A program made the translations under genes and the position numbers. From contig CM077115.1 of the NCBI GenBank assembly GCA_039619475.1, forward strand, positions 539,494,315 to 539,558,314: DNA of 64,000 nt. Direction: 5' to 3'. Source of the DNA: Icerya purchasi (taxonomy: Eukaryota > Arthropoda > Insecta > Hemiptera > Monophlebidae). The notes below the pieces were generated by a model. It was not told where the DNA came from, ran no database searches, and worked only from the letters and a program-made list of their open reading frames with translations. This document shows, one piece after another, positions 52,225-63,221 of this stretch. Each line of letters begins with the position of its first letter. Position 1 is the stretch's first letter.

Positions 52225-55200
52225 ATTGTTTAATTTTTTTTTATTTATTTATATTTATGTTTTATTTGCAGATTTCGTATGGCCCGCCACACAGCTTTTT
52301 GAGTCCATTTGTGATGTGAATTGCTGCTGTTTATTATTAAATTAGACATATATGTATTTTATTTTAATTTTAAGTCACTGTTGTAACTTACTGTAACTCA
52401 AAAATCTCACGTTTTCCAAATGTGTAATTTATTGTGATTTATTTTTTCTACAGATTTATACTAAAAGAATTATTTATGTATTGTAATTTATATACTATTG
52501 TAACAACTAAGTATTTTAAAACTTTTTTACAACAAACATATTTTATTCACTTTTGAAAATTTTATTATTCCATTGATTTTACAGTGTAGATCATTTAATT
52601 GTATTTAATTTCAGAATTTGTTTTTTACATTTATTCTATATTTTGTTAATAATTTTTATGTCTGCTGTATTTCTTAGTAGAAAAGGTGTGTGTACTACAA
52701 ATCTCCAGTTTATTCATGTAATTCAACTGTGTATTATATATCTTTAAAGTAAATCAATCAAGTATGATGTTTCACGGGCTGAGGATTCTGTATATTAAGT
52801 TAAAGATAACTATGATTTACATTTGCATAATGTTAAATTCAAAACAAAGAAATCTGATTTTTTGTGTCGCAAAAAGGGAGAAACGCGCTATATCTGGTGC
52901 TTTTTTAAACTTTTTTCCGATTTTGAAAATTTCAATAAGAAAACAGAATATAGTTTCGTTCTCAACAAATAGTGAACTTCTTATCAATATATCATGCTGG
53001 GGGGGGGGATATTTTTTTCAAAAATTTCAAGTTTAAACACCTGGAGGGCCTAAAATAAACCTGTAAGCTCGGATATAGTTTTCTTATAAGGCAATTTTTT
53101 ATTCATATATTTGAAATATGTTTTGGTTTTCCCAACTTTTTTATTTGAGCTATTACTTATGTGAACATCCTTTTTTTGTTGTTGTTCTTTTTGCCCCAAA
53201 AGGAAGGGTTTAAATTATTTTTAACCATAACTTTTTGGTTTTATGAAAAACCTTTTGCGTTTTGTTTTATATTTCAAATTTCACTTTTGAAGGGTTATAG
53301 GTCGTTCTAAATTCCATGTAAGTTCTTGGAGATTTTTTCAGTTTTATGCTACCCGGAGTAATCGACTACCTTGAAATAATATATTGTCTTAAAGAGAAGT
53401 TTAATTGTAATTTTTGATTCGATTTTGAAGTTTACAAGTCAAACTGTTCGTGAGGTATTGATTTTTATTTGATATTTTTGTTGCTTCTGAACTATCTTAT
53501 TAGGATTCCAGACATTATGTGTACAGAATTCTAAAAATAATTTAACAGTCTCAACCGAAATTGTTTATAACAATTTTTAATACAATTATTACTAATATTC
53601 GAATTTATTAACACAAAACAAATTAATTATTGGTGTATTTTTAAAATTTAATAAACTATTTGAAACTAATTCTGGTTACAATCTTTAAGAGCAAATCATT
53701 TTTTATTTTGATCTCATAGGTGAAATGTTACTACCAAATGTAAAACTAACACCTTTGAATTAATTTTAGTAATAATTTCTTTTAAATTTATTTCAGGAAT
53801 TGAAATAAATCTTAACCGTATTGGGAATAATATATAAAATTATAATCAAAAAACAAACGACAAATGGGATATATTATACTGTAAGAACTATCTTGAACAT
53901 TAAATAATTCTTAACATTTAATAATCATGTTTTTGTTATAGTAGATTAAAATCATCTGAATTTTCATGTCTTTATTATAAACATAATAAATAGGAAAAAG
54001 ACACTGATCTAAAGTAAAAAATTGTGGTTTATATTTCTCTTCACAACGATATCCCTATAACAGAATGGCCATTTTCAATTCGCTGTAGAATAATTTACCA
54101 GCTGACTTTGAAGTTGTAGTTTTAGACATTAAAATAAAACAGTTTTTCTAGGGGTTACTACTGAATTCAACCTACAAGAAAGCATGCATGATGAATTAAA
54201 CGATTATTACAGAACATAAATAAATAAAATTTCTGTAATTCAAATGCCGAGCAGTGAATATTCCTTCAAATTCAAATTAATTCCTGAACAGATGAGTAAA
54301 TAAAAAGACAATTTAAAATAATTGAGGAAGTAATATTTAATCATAGATTTAATCTAAATATAAATATTTGAAATTTTTTTGTATACTGTTTTCAGTAATA
54401 ACTATAAAACGATATAATGTATTGTAAGAGATTATTGTCTCCCTTAAATAGGAATTTGTCAGATTAACATTACTCCAATTTGTTCCATTAATAGCCTGAA
54501 CAATGATCGTGAATATTTGCAATCCTTTCATTATTTTGAATCGGACCACACTTAAATTTTGGTAATCATTGCGTAAGAAATGAATCGTAAAGTAAAGAAA
54601 GTACCACAAATTAATATAAACAAAATTACGCCATTTTTTTTTTTTTTGTTTAATGGACAATTTGTGCAGTTTGCCCAACAGATGCTTTAATAAATGTTAC
54701 GAAAATTGAACTTGGAAACAATAGAAAACTTAAATAAAATGTTAAAAGTTTAATTTTTTTTTGTAATTATTTTTTAATGGAAAATGTTAATTACTTTCAT
54801 GTATTTATTTTGCAAAGCTATATACCTTCATCGGGTATAATTTGATTTTAAAGTAGCGATTTATAGAGTAAAATAAGAAATCTGCAATTAAGACTTAGAT
54901 ATATGTTTACTATTCTGCATTTTCTTAAGTAAAACAAGTGTTCTTAGTCCTTTAAATAGTTCATAATAACGTAGGAATTAATTTTTATATAATGGTTAAT
55001 ATTTCTATAATATAAAATGTCCATGTATTGTGTACGGTCATAAATTCTATTTGTTACATATACATATAATCAGAGAAAAAAAATTTGTTTCATATATTGC
55101 CTCAAAAATTTGGCATTACAGTGAAAAACAGTTATAGTAAATAATAGCGTCGAACAGGTCATAGAAACGAAAATTGCTGTAAGTGGAAGAAGTGCATAAA

Positions 55201-58200
55201 ACTATAGGTTAATTTTTATCCAATATTGCAACCAAAATTTATTATTAAAGTAATAAATTATGGCTTATAATGACATGGCTAAACATGTAGTTTTAAAAGC
55301 TTTTATAAATGAATTTAACTAAAATCGTCATTTGATCTTTTTTTTCTTAAAAAGGAAAATGATGACAACTCATACCAGTACTAAACAACAGGTCACCAGT
55401 CAGATTTTGGTGAAATATAGTCAACCATATTAATATTCGGTCACGACGTTATAGAACAAATGAACGCATCAGATAAAAATAAAGTTTTATGAGTAATTTT
55501 TTTAATACATGTATTTTAAGGATTTTTCTTTGTGTCATTAATGAAGTTTTATTTCCATCTGTTGGTGCGTTCATTTATACCACAACGCCGTTAATGAATA
55601 ATAATGTGCCTGACTGTATATTATCGTGTTCTCATTCCTGAGAGTTCGTAAATGCGGCTTCTCCGCACTATATTTTGGAACTAAGATCAGATGATCAGAG
55701 CGTAAAACAAGGATAAGCAACAACAAACAAAAAAAAATAAATATTTACAAAAATTCTTCGACTCGTATTAATTACTATAACGACGGGCAATAAATTTAAT
55801 TCGAGTGTTATTATGAGCTCGCCGACCACGCAATCGCAATATCAACGGTAACCGTGTAACCAAAAATGATTTACTCGCTGACGAACCGAAAGTGTCGCTA
55901 AAACCCCGGTAGTAAATCAGCCGTCAGTATTGCCCGACCAGTCGCACTGACACTTCATCGCGCACACTCACATTTATTCTTATCATATGAGTAATATTGA
56001 AAAATAACGTCGCTTATAGCCGGGCAGTATCTCTATGCCTAACCTTTGTTTATTTACGTTAAATATCTTGATAGTGTTGGTACGGCATTGAAATAAGATT
56101 CCAACTTCTCAATCATTCAAACCATTCAATATGAATTACGTTACTTTACTTGTTTCGAGACTGTGCCATGTACAGATCTAAAAATAAGATAAAAATATAC
56201 AATTGCGTTCACGTTTTTCATTTCTCACAGCATAGTAAAGCCAGAATTCCAAAAGGAAAAACCAGAATTTTATTTATGTTATACCATAGTAGCAAGGGCG
56301 TCACCAGCCGCCAGGGGGAGGCAAGATGATAGAACGAAGATATAAGCTATAGGAAAAATGAAATTTATAAGTTGTAAAGGCTACAAGAATAAAATCTTAA
56401 TTAAAACATAATTTTTGTGAGTTTCTGGCAAATTATTCTTTATTATAAAACTCTTCCAAATTTTCCGCAATTACGCGCCTATGAATCATTATGGCCAGTT
56501 GATTAAAAAGTTTCAAGGCTCCAGGGGGGAGCAGCTGCCCCCCCCCCACTAGCGACGCCTATGCATAATAGGATCATGACAGTATAGAACCTTTTTTTAT
56601 AAAAATCATTAAATTTTTATATTCGATTAACTTTGATTATTACAGCTTTCTTACTACTATAATAAAATACAATTATAAATAGACTGATTCGATTTCAGAC
56701 TAAATTTACATTTCATATTAAGTAATTTCCACTTCATTGGTATTTTTTTGTTTTATGTATACAAGTGCGAAGTTCATTAGCATATTTTATTTCGACTCCA
56801 TCATTAAGACGGATTTTGTTTAATATGTTTTATCAGCAAGTTTATTCAATACAACAAATTTTTGCGATATGTATAAATGTAAGATACTACTCGTTACAGA
56901 AAAAAACTTATGTTACTTTACGTTTAGAAAATGAGAAGTTCATTAAAATTTAATAAAATAGTTCAACGTTCCTCATACCAAAATTTTAAAACTAAAAAAA
57001 AAAACAAAACTGAAAAGAAAAGGTAAAACAGAATAAAGGAAAACTGGTTGAAGTAAATGTACTGAATTTTAAAAACAATTTTACATGGTTTTAATTTCAT
57101 TAAAGCATTAGTGTTCATACTATTGAACCAAATTTTACAGAACAAACCAACAAATTTGCTGAAAAACCAAGTATATGTATATAATTTTTAGTGTTCATCT
57201 TCATGAATACAGCAGTTCTTTAATTTCTATTGTATTGCTTCTTCAAAAACCACTGCAGGCAAATAATATTCCAAATGAAATTTTAAAAAATTGATTAGTG
57301 TTCGACCTCAATTTGTTTTGAAATGTTATGCACAAACAATTCAGTCTTAGAAAAAAATGTTTATAAAATTTTGAGATTACAACTCACTCCTTCCATACAT
57401 CTATCACTGAAATTAAATTATTAGTTTAATCAGTTAAAACTTATTCTGTATATATTTTATAAAAGTTTATATCACAGTAATCGTTCAGTAACAGTAAATT
57501 TTCAAATTAAACATGCGTTTTATTTAATTTCAGGCATAATGATGAACCATTTAAAAACTTTTATTTATCTCTACTTAGTTTCCTACTTAAAAATAATATA
57601 ACATAATTGAATTTGATATTTTACATTGCATACAAATTATTTACATATATAAAAATCATTTGTAAAATTTATATTCGGCATAACAAAATTATAACTCTAC
57701 TTTTTTATTTCACACATTTACTTTCTCTACTTATAATATTTGCTATTGAAAACTGTTTATTATGTATATTCTGGGTTATTTTTCATTTAGTATTATTTTA
57801 TTAAGTTATGTGATTTTTAATCTTACTGCTTTAAGTCATTCATAATATATTTAACTGAAATCAATGTTTTTAAGAATTTACACAGTATTGGGGAATTTAT
57901 ATTGAAAATTATCCAATAATACAGATATATAATTTTCTTTAAATATTTCAATTAAATTTCTATTCTCATTTAACACATAATTTTTCTCAATAGTTTTGCA
58001 TAAAATAAAATCCCTTATTATAATTTTGTTATACAATAAACAATATATTTTTCAAATTCGTTCTTCATATTACTGTTAATCATTTTTAAATTTTTTATAC
58101 ATATTTAAAAAACTAAAATTTATTTTTATGAATTAATATTTTGCCGTCAGTTTTTATGTTTTTTAAAAACGAAAGCAATTTAAAATATATATATTTCATT

Positions 58201-58455
58201 AACAATTTTATTGCATCTAATAACTGTTAAATAAATTAAATTATATATATATATAAATAATTAGTAAATGTAAAAATAATATTTTTTATTATATTTTAAG
58301 TATTTCTTTAAATATTTAACACTAATTATGATGAAAAAAAGCTAATTTGTGTAAATTCACATTAAAAGCCTATAAAATTTAAGAATATTATCAAATAATG
58401 ACGTAAGTTTTTCTTTCATTTCGGCTGCTCACTTCCATCGTTTTAGACGATTGTG
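52225..58455. mobile_element. Element A, right copy, inverted, truncated
   Basis: The reverse complement of about 8794-16690 can be followed block by block: the terminus CACTTCCATCGTTTTAG near 58430-58447, the conserved frames at 57607-57804 and 54349-54678, the GC-richer block at 55670-56060, the foldback at 55430-55610 and an uninterrupted R repeat at about 52690-53530. The mariner and the 204-bp MITE of the left copy are missing. A 271-bp MITE is present instead. The part matching 16690-18512 is lost at 52225. Divergence between copies is considerable, so this is not a recent duplication. Confidence 0.8.
56293..56563. mobile_element. 271-bp hAT-like MITE, GGGCGTC family, copy 1
   Basis: The ends CAAGGGCGTCACC and, reversed, CATAGGCGTCGCT are flanked by CATAGTAG (56285-56292) and CATAATAG (56564-56571), an 8-bp duplication with one change. 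The left element A copy has CATAGCAG once at this place, so the empty site is visible. Poly-G/poly-C tracts lie near one end. No coding capacity. Confidence 0.8.
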
Positions 58456-58631
58456 TATACAGCCTTCAATTGAAATCAAAACATCTTTCTTAGATAAAGT
58501 TACAATTACTGTATTCGTATACATTATATATATATTTATTTATGCATAAAAATTTAAATGGCACTGAGAATAGTTATGATATACAGATAAAATATGCTTA
58601 AAAATTTAAAAAAATATTAAATATACCTGTA

Positions 58632-59080
58632 ATGTGTGGTCAGTGCTACTGTATGGAAGCGAGACATGGCCCATAAAGGAAAATATGAGGAAACGTATAT
58701 CATAATTCGAGATGTGGTGCTACAGAAGAATGTGGAAAATACCGTGGACGAAAAAGTTAAAAAATGAGAAAGTACTGGAACTAATGGGAACTGACCGAAT
58801 ATTAATGACAATAGTAAAAAGAAGGAAGATAAAATTTTTTGAACACTTCATGAGAGGTGAAAAATAAATACAAGTTACTACAGACAATAATAATGGGCAT
58901 GATAGAAGGAAGAAGAAAGACCGCTTGGATAGATAGTATAAAAAAATGGACCAGAATTAAGAGAACAGAAGATCTAGTCAGAATAGCAAAAGATTGTAAT
59001 CAATTTCAGCAGATAATCCAATCCATACATGATGATTAAGCAATACCCGAATCGGGTGGCACGAGAAGAAGACCGCTTTA
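58632..59080 (+). pseudogene. Non-LTR retrotransposon 3' fragment (right copy)
   Basis: Same LINE C-terminal tail as at 18937-19340, in the opposite orientation (MIEGRRKTAWIDSIKKWTRI ... IIQSIHDD, stop at 59037-59039). It ends at the same junction with the THAP exon. It is cut at about 58632 within the region upstream of MWCYRRMWK. A small insertion near 58862 breaks the frame. Confidence 0.8.
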
Positions 59081-59410
59081 TTGTCCGAATCTTTTAAAAA
59101 TCAAGTATAATTACTCTTACACCCAGGAACACAACATTTATTAGGCATTTTCACACAAAAGAAAAAAACTTAAAATAACTTCATTATAAAAGCATTTTTC
59201 TTATATTATACATTTACACTTAATTTTAAAATTTAACAAAACCGGATAATTTTTAAAAACAACCACTATTATATTATTAACACAAACAAAACGCGAATTT
59301 CATTTTGTAAAATTATAAATACCGTTTAATAACGAAAAAAAATGAACCAAAACTCAAAACCCAAAACTATAGCTGTTTAATACCAACACTTTACGATAAG
59401 TAAACATTAT
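59081..59410 (-). pseudogene. THAP-domain transposase 5' exon, dead (unit B, right copy)
   Basis: The minus-strand ATG at 59146-59148 opens MPNKCCVPGCKSNYT as in the left copy, and codon 16 is TGA (59101-59103). The leader to about 59410 also matches. The retrotransposon occupies the same site, so both copies descend from one interrupted ancestor. Relative to element A the order is reversed compared with the left side. Confidence 0.75.
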
Positions 59411-60000
59411 AAATATTAGCCGGCTAGTAGGCCTTCTCGCTATGTTGTCAATTTTAACTACAGCACGGCTTTCTATTAACGAAGGCTACTATCCATGTAA
59501 TGCACATAGTGTTGAAACCTTGAAATTGATGATTCCTTAATATCTGCGTCCAATGTCAAACATTTTATTAACTTTGGTATTCTTATATTAATTTTTGGAA
59601 GACGATGTCTGTTGATTTTTGTGTAAAGCCCATTTCTGATGAGATTCAACTTTTTGTTTTTTGTTGATAAACACTATATTATCCATTATTATTGCTACTC
59701 TAATGATTTCTGATACATTAGAACATGCGAGTATAATATTACTAATTATATTTTAAATCAGAATTCTGCACGGATCAATAATAAAGTTCAGACCTTTCTT
59801 CAAAACGTTTGGAATATTCTTCTTTAAATGGCCAATCGTAAATATAATCATACTAAGAAATCAGCATTGGCCCAACACCAATTAGAATAAAGCACAGTAT
59901 TTTGTTTAGTAATAGAACAGTCTTGGCTCAAAAGAACAGCAATAAAAAAAGATTGATTAGGAAAGCTATTCAATTTTTTTACCGCGAAGATAATTTTCAT
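59411..60000. other. Intergenic spacer, nothing recognised
   Basis: AT-rich sequence after the right unit B. A GGCCTTCTCGCTATG-type GC-richer patch near 59420-59500 has no clear frame. Confidence 0.5.
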
Positions 60001-60007
60001 ATCTATA

Positions 60008-60355
60008 TATGGGCGTCGCCACGGAGGGGCAAGAGGGGCAGCTGCCGCCTCTCCCCCCTGAGACTTGAAACCTTTTTAACCAACAGGCCATGATGAGTAT
60101 TCATAAGCGTATAATCATGGACAATCTGAAAAACTTTTATAATAAAGTAGTAAAACAATTTGCCAGAAATACACAAAAATTATATTTTAATTAAGATTTT
60201 ATTATTGTTTAATAAAATATTGAGCCTTTACAAATTATAAATTTTATTTTTCCTATAATTCATATCCTCTTTCTATCATGTTGCGCCCACCTGGTGGCTG
60301 GCAGCTCATCTTGTCCCCCCCCCCCCCCGCGGCTCATAAGCTGGAGACGCCCTTA
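60008..60355. mobile_element. 348-bp hAT-like MITE, GGGCGTC family, copy 2
   Basis: The ends TATGGGCGTCGCC and, reversed, TAAGGGCGTCTCC are flanked by an exact 8-bp duplication TATCTATA (60000-60007 and 60356-60363). The interior matches 56293-56563 in the opposite orientation, including the CAGCTGCC and poly-C tracts. It lies upstream of GMPPA. Confidence 0.85.
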
Positions 60356-60639
60356 TATCTATACGACTTGAAGACCTACAATTCCATTGATTAAAATAAA
60401 AAGAGACTCCTAGAAGAACTACTGATTCTGAACCATTGAATAAGGCGTTGCTGAAATAGCTATCACGCCTTTTTGATGCTTTTGGTATTTTAATACATTC
60501 TTTTGTGAATTTTTATGTTTTTATTGAGTTTCGGCTTTTCGTTTGTTTTGTCGGTTTTTTAGTTGTTGATTGTAATTTTTTTATCGGTTGAACTTTGTTT
60601 ATTACTATTTAAGATTATGTTTCTTACTTCGTTAGTTTA

Positions 60640-61093
60640 GTTTCATTCTGATGGCAGTGTAAGGTATCTGTAACGTCACTGAAGTAATTATATTAACATC
60701 CAAATAAATAGAATTTAAGCAAAAGAAAAATACTTTTTTCGCTGTTCTCTGCGTTCGAAATAGTACGCGGAAGTTGAAACGCAGCTTTGCATCATTATTC
60801 ACTTTCATGATAATACACTCATTGTGGGAGCGTCTTTAAATGTTTTATTTGATTTACGAGATAAACATTTTTAGGTTACGTATGGTTAGATTTTTGATTA
60901 TTTTATCACAATAAACGTAAAATAAAAAAGTTGTGTATGCGTTCAGTTCAGCCACTTTTTTGAATTATCTATGAATGTATTATCTTAAATATTAATATAT
61001 CTTTAAAACCGTAACATTTTACCAACGTTGGTAAAACATTTAGTCAAGTTATTTTTATGGTTTTGTAAACATTATTATTTACTCATCACAAAA
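60640..61093 (+). promoter_or_regulatory. Probable GMPPA promoter and 5' UTR
   Basis: The region upstream of the GMPPA start contains a CRE-like TAACGTCACT near 60672 and an A/T-rich leader. No TATA box at a clear position. The assignment is by location only. Confidence 0.3.
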
Positions 61094-61145
61094 ATGAAGA
61101 GTACGATGATGAAAGCAGTGATTTTAATCGGTGGGCCATCTAAAG
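61094..61145 (+). CDS. GMPPA: GMPPA exon 1
   Basis: The ATG at 61094 opens MKSTMMKAVILIGGPSK, the nucleotide-binding start of the mannose-1-phosphate guanylyltransferase family. The AVILIGGP spelling is typical of the alpha subunit. An internal ATG at 61106 or 61109 would give the shorter N terminus usual in the family. It ends with a GTAAGT donor at 61146, phase 1. GMPPA binds GDP-mannose and restrains the catalytic beta subunit in the cytosol. Confidence 0.9.
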
Positions 61146-61274
61146 GTAAGTTCATATGAAAAAAAAGCTACTACCGCATATTTTTTCATTACATTATATC
61201 TTTTAAATGCGTTTAATGAGAAATTAAAAACTATAAAATGAAGTATCTAATGATTTGGAAAATTCTTTGCTAAG

Positions 61275-61473
61275 GGACAAGATTTAGACCTTTGTCTTTG
61301 GATGCACCGAAACTTTTATTTCCAATTGCTGGTTTGCCAATGATTCAGCATCACATAGAAGTATGTGTTCGAATACGGGAGATAAAGGAAATATTAATTA
61401 TAGGATATTATCCGTCTTCTGAAATCTGCAAATTTGTCGAAGAAATGATAGTAGAATATGGAATCGGTATCAG
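61275..61473 (+). CDS. GMPPA: GMPPA exon 2, remainder outside the window
   Basis: 199 nt, acceptor GCTAAG. Completes GTRFRPLSLDAPKLLFPIAG and LPMIQHHIEVCVRIREIKEI, close to animal GMPPA. The altered RPLS...PK substrate loop is as in the alpha subunit. It ends GIGIR with a GTGTTA donor, which is weak. An alternative GTATCA donor lies 8 bases earlier. No exon continuing into the expected YLQE segment was found before 64000, so the next intron is at least 2.5 kb. Confidence 0.9.
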
Positions 61474-62128
61474 GTGTTAAACAGATTGTATTACATAGAC
61501 GTGTATATTGAATATTTATAATTAATTTAGTAAAAAAGCTGAAGTGATTTATTTTCTATATAGAGCATAAAACACATTTCACATATAAATATCGGACGTG
61601 GAATAATTTTAACGTTCAAAATGTACGCATTAAAAATTACAACTTAAATAGTCTTACTGAAAAAATGAATAAACGAAAATTAAAAATTGTATTTCTGTAC
61701 ATCTTGCGTTTGTTTAAATCTATTTAATTCTTTTAAAAGAATTTTTATTTTTAGGATAATACTTTATTTTTGTAAATTAAATATTTTAAAAAGTTAGTTT
61801 CGTAGTACACACGTATATATATATATGTATATATGTATATATGTATATATATATTTAAACGTTCAAAATTTAAAATACCAAATTTTGGCAAACTGTTATA
61901 TTCAGGGCACCAGTTCGTTTTGCGCTGTTATAGTTCATATGGATACGTACGTCGTCACTACCTTTTAGTTCATTTCAACTTATTTCATATTTCATTGCAA
62001 ATTGAAGAAAAATATTAATTTATTTCAAAATAATTAAAATTAATTGTTCTTACAATAGTTCAAAATTTTTTAAATATTTTTCCCACTTCATTGTTCTTAA
62101 AATATTTCAAATTCACTCACAGCTGTGG

Positions 62129-62218
62129 ATGGCTAAAAATCCAAAAGCTGAAAGCGGACAACCGATAAATCCAAAAGCTGAAAGTGGACAGCCTATAAAT
62201 CCAAAAGCTAAATTTTGA
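62129..62218 (+). repeat. 30-bp tandem repeat encoding NPKAESGQPI units
   Basis: Two and a half copies of a 30-bp unit starting at 62138, 62168 and 62198. In one frame from the ATG at 62129 it reads MAKNPKAESGQPINPKAESG and one more partial unit, then TGA. The synonymous differences between units are few. It may be coincidental or the remnant of a repeat protein. Confidence 0.5.
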
Positions 62219-62599
62219 CTACATTTGTAATTTAATTATTGGATACAAAATTAAAAAAACATGTTTTTTTTGTTTTAAAATTTTCACTTCACTATTTCTA
62301 AGATATTCACAAAATTCTAGCCACTAAAAAATTTTTCAGCTAATTTTATTTTAATTAGAAATTTTAGAACAATGTGATTTTGGTTTCCACGCCTGCTATG
62401 ATATTGATCTTAGGCCTGCTACAGATCGCGTGATTTATTGTCACATTTATTACATCATGTCATCGACCGCTCATTTGCATGTGAATAGCCCATCGCGCGT
62501 GTTATCTTTGTTATCATTGTCGCGCCGGTTGTTATCCTTCGGAGTTTCAAAGTTTGTGTTTTTATTATTTTTTTTTCTTTTTTTTATTAATTTTTAAGT

Positions 62600-62731
62600 A
62601 TGCCCGCCGAAATTGAATTGTGCGACGCGTCGTGTGAACCCACATTTTACCAGTTAATGCGGTATACGGAAGAAGAAATAGTCAATTATTACATCAAACA
62701 TCGGGTTCTTCCGTATTTCAGGTTAAATTAG
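62600..62731 (+). CDS. Unassigned 43-residue frame, possible first exon
   Basis: ATG at 62600 after a GC-rich, CpG-rich region, reading MPAEIELCDASCEPTFYQLM and RYTEEEIVNYYIKHRVLPYF. It could end at the stop at 62729-62731 or splice at the AG/GT at 62721-62722. Its composition is more protein-like than other short frames here. I do not recognise the family. It may be the start of a transposon protein or a lineage-specific gene. Confidence 0.35.
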   Translation: MPAEIELCDASCEPTFYQLMRYTEEEIVNYYIKHRVLPYFRLN

Positions 62732-63086
62732 TTGAAACCGATTTTTTTCGCTTTTTTTTTTATACCCCATTTCTTTCTACCTACTTCTGCGCTATTTCTT
62801 TTTTTACAAAGTTTTCGTTTCTTATATACTTTAGGGTTTGCTCGGCGTGTCGATATTCATTCTATATTATTTTAACGTAATTTTTAATATTTCCTTTTTA
62901 CGACTTATTTTTACATCACTATTTACGGTGTATGTTCGTTACTTTTAAAATATTCCCTCCTCTCTTTAAAGTATTTCGCCTTTTCCGCACCATTTTAAAT
63001 ATGTCCGTTACCAACGTATTATTTTTCCGGGAAGTTTCACTTTTCGCGGTATTTTTTGTAGTTACGTTACTTCTCCGTCATGTTGA

Positions 63087-63196
63087 TTTTTGGTCGTAAT
63101 TTTAGTTCGTTCATTTTCGCTGTTATTCATGATGTGTGTTAGTTCACACACCGTGAAAAACAGCGAAAATGAACGAACTAAAATTACGACCAAAAA
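63087..63196. repeat. Perfect 38-bp palindrome with nested inner hairpin
   Basis: TTTTTGGTCGTAATTTTAGT and the following 18 bases are repeated exactly in reverse complement, separated by 34 bases that themselves fold (TGTGTG ... CACACA). It lies one base inside the right terminus of the 61893-63221 element. Confidence 0.92.
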
Positions 63197-63221
63197 TGAA
63201 CTGGTGCCCTGAATATAACAG

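Larger units (their letters stand above)
61893..63221. mobile_element. 1.33-kb TIR element in GMPPA intron 2
   Basis: 24-bp perfect inverted ends CTGTTATATTCAGGGCACCA plus GTTC (61893-61916 and 63198-63221). No clear target duplication. The inner part is partly GC- and CpG-rich (62400-62560), unlike its surroundings. It includes a 30-bp tandem repeat, a small frame at 62600-62731 and a long hairpin next to the right end, all listed separately. It is probably a non-autonomous DNA transposon that has picked up or retained a promoter and first exon. Confidence 0.7.

Noticed and set aside
62138..62212. CRISPR-like array
   Set aside because: The repeats are contiguous 30-bp units without spacers, in a eukaryotic intron.
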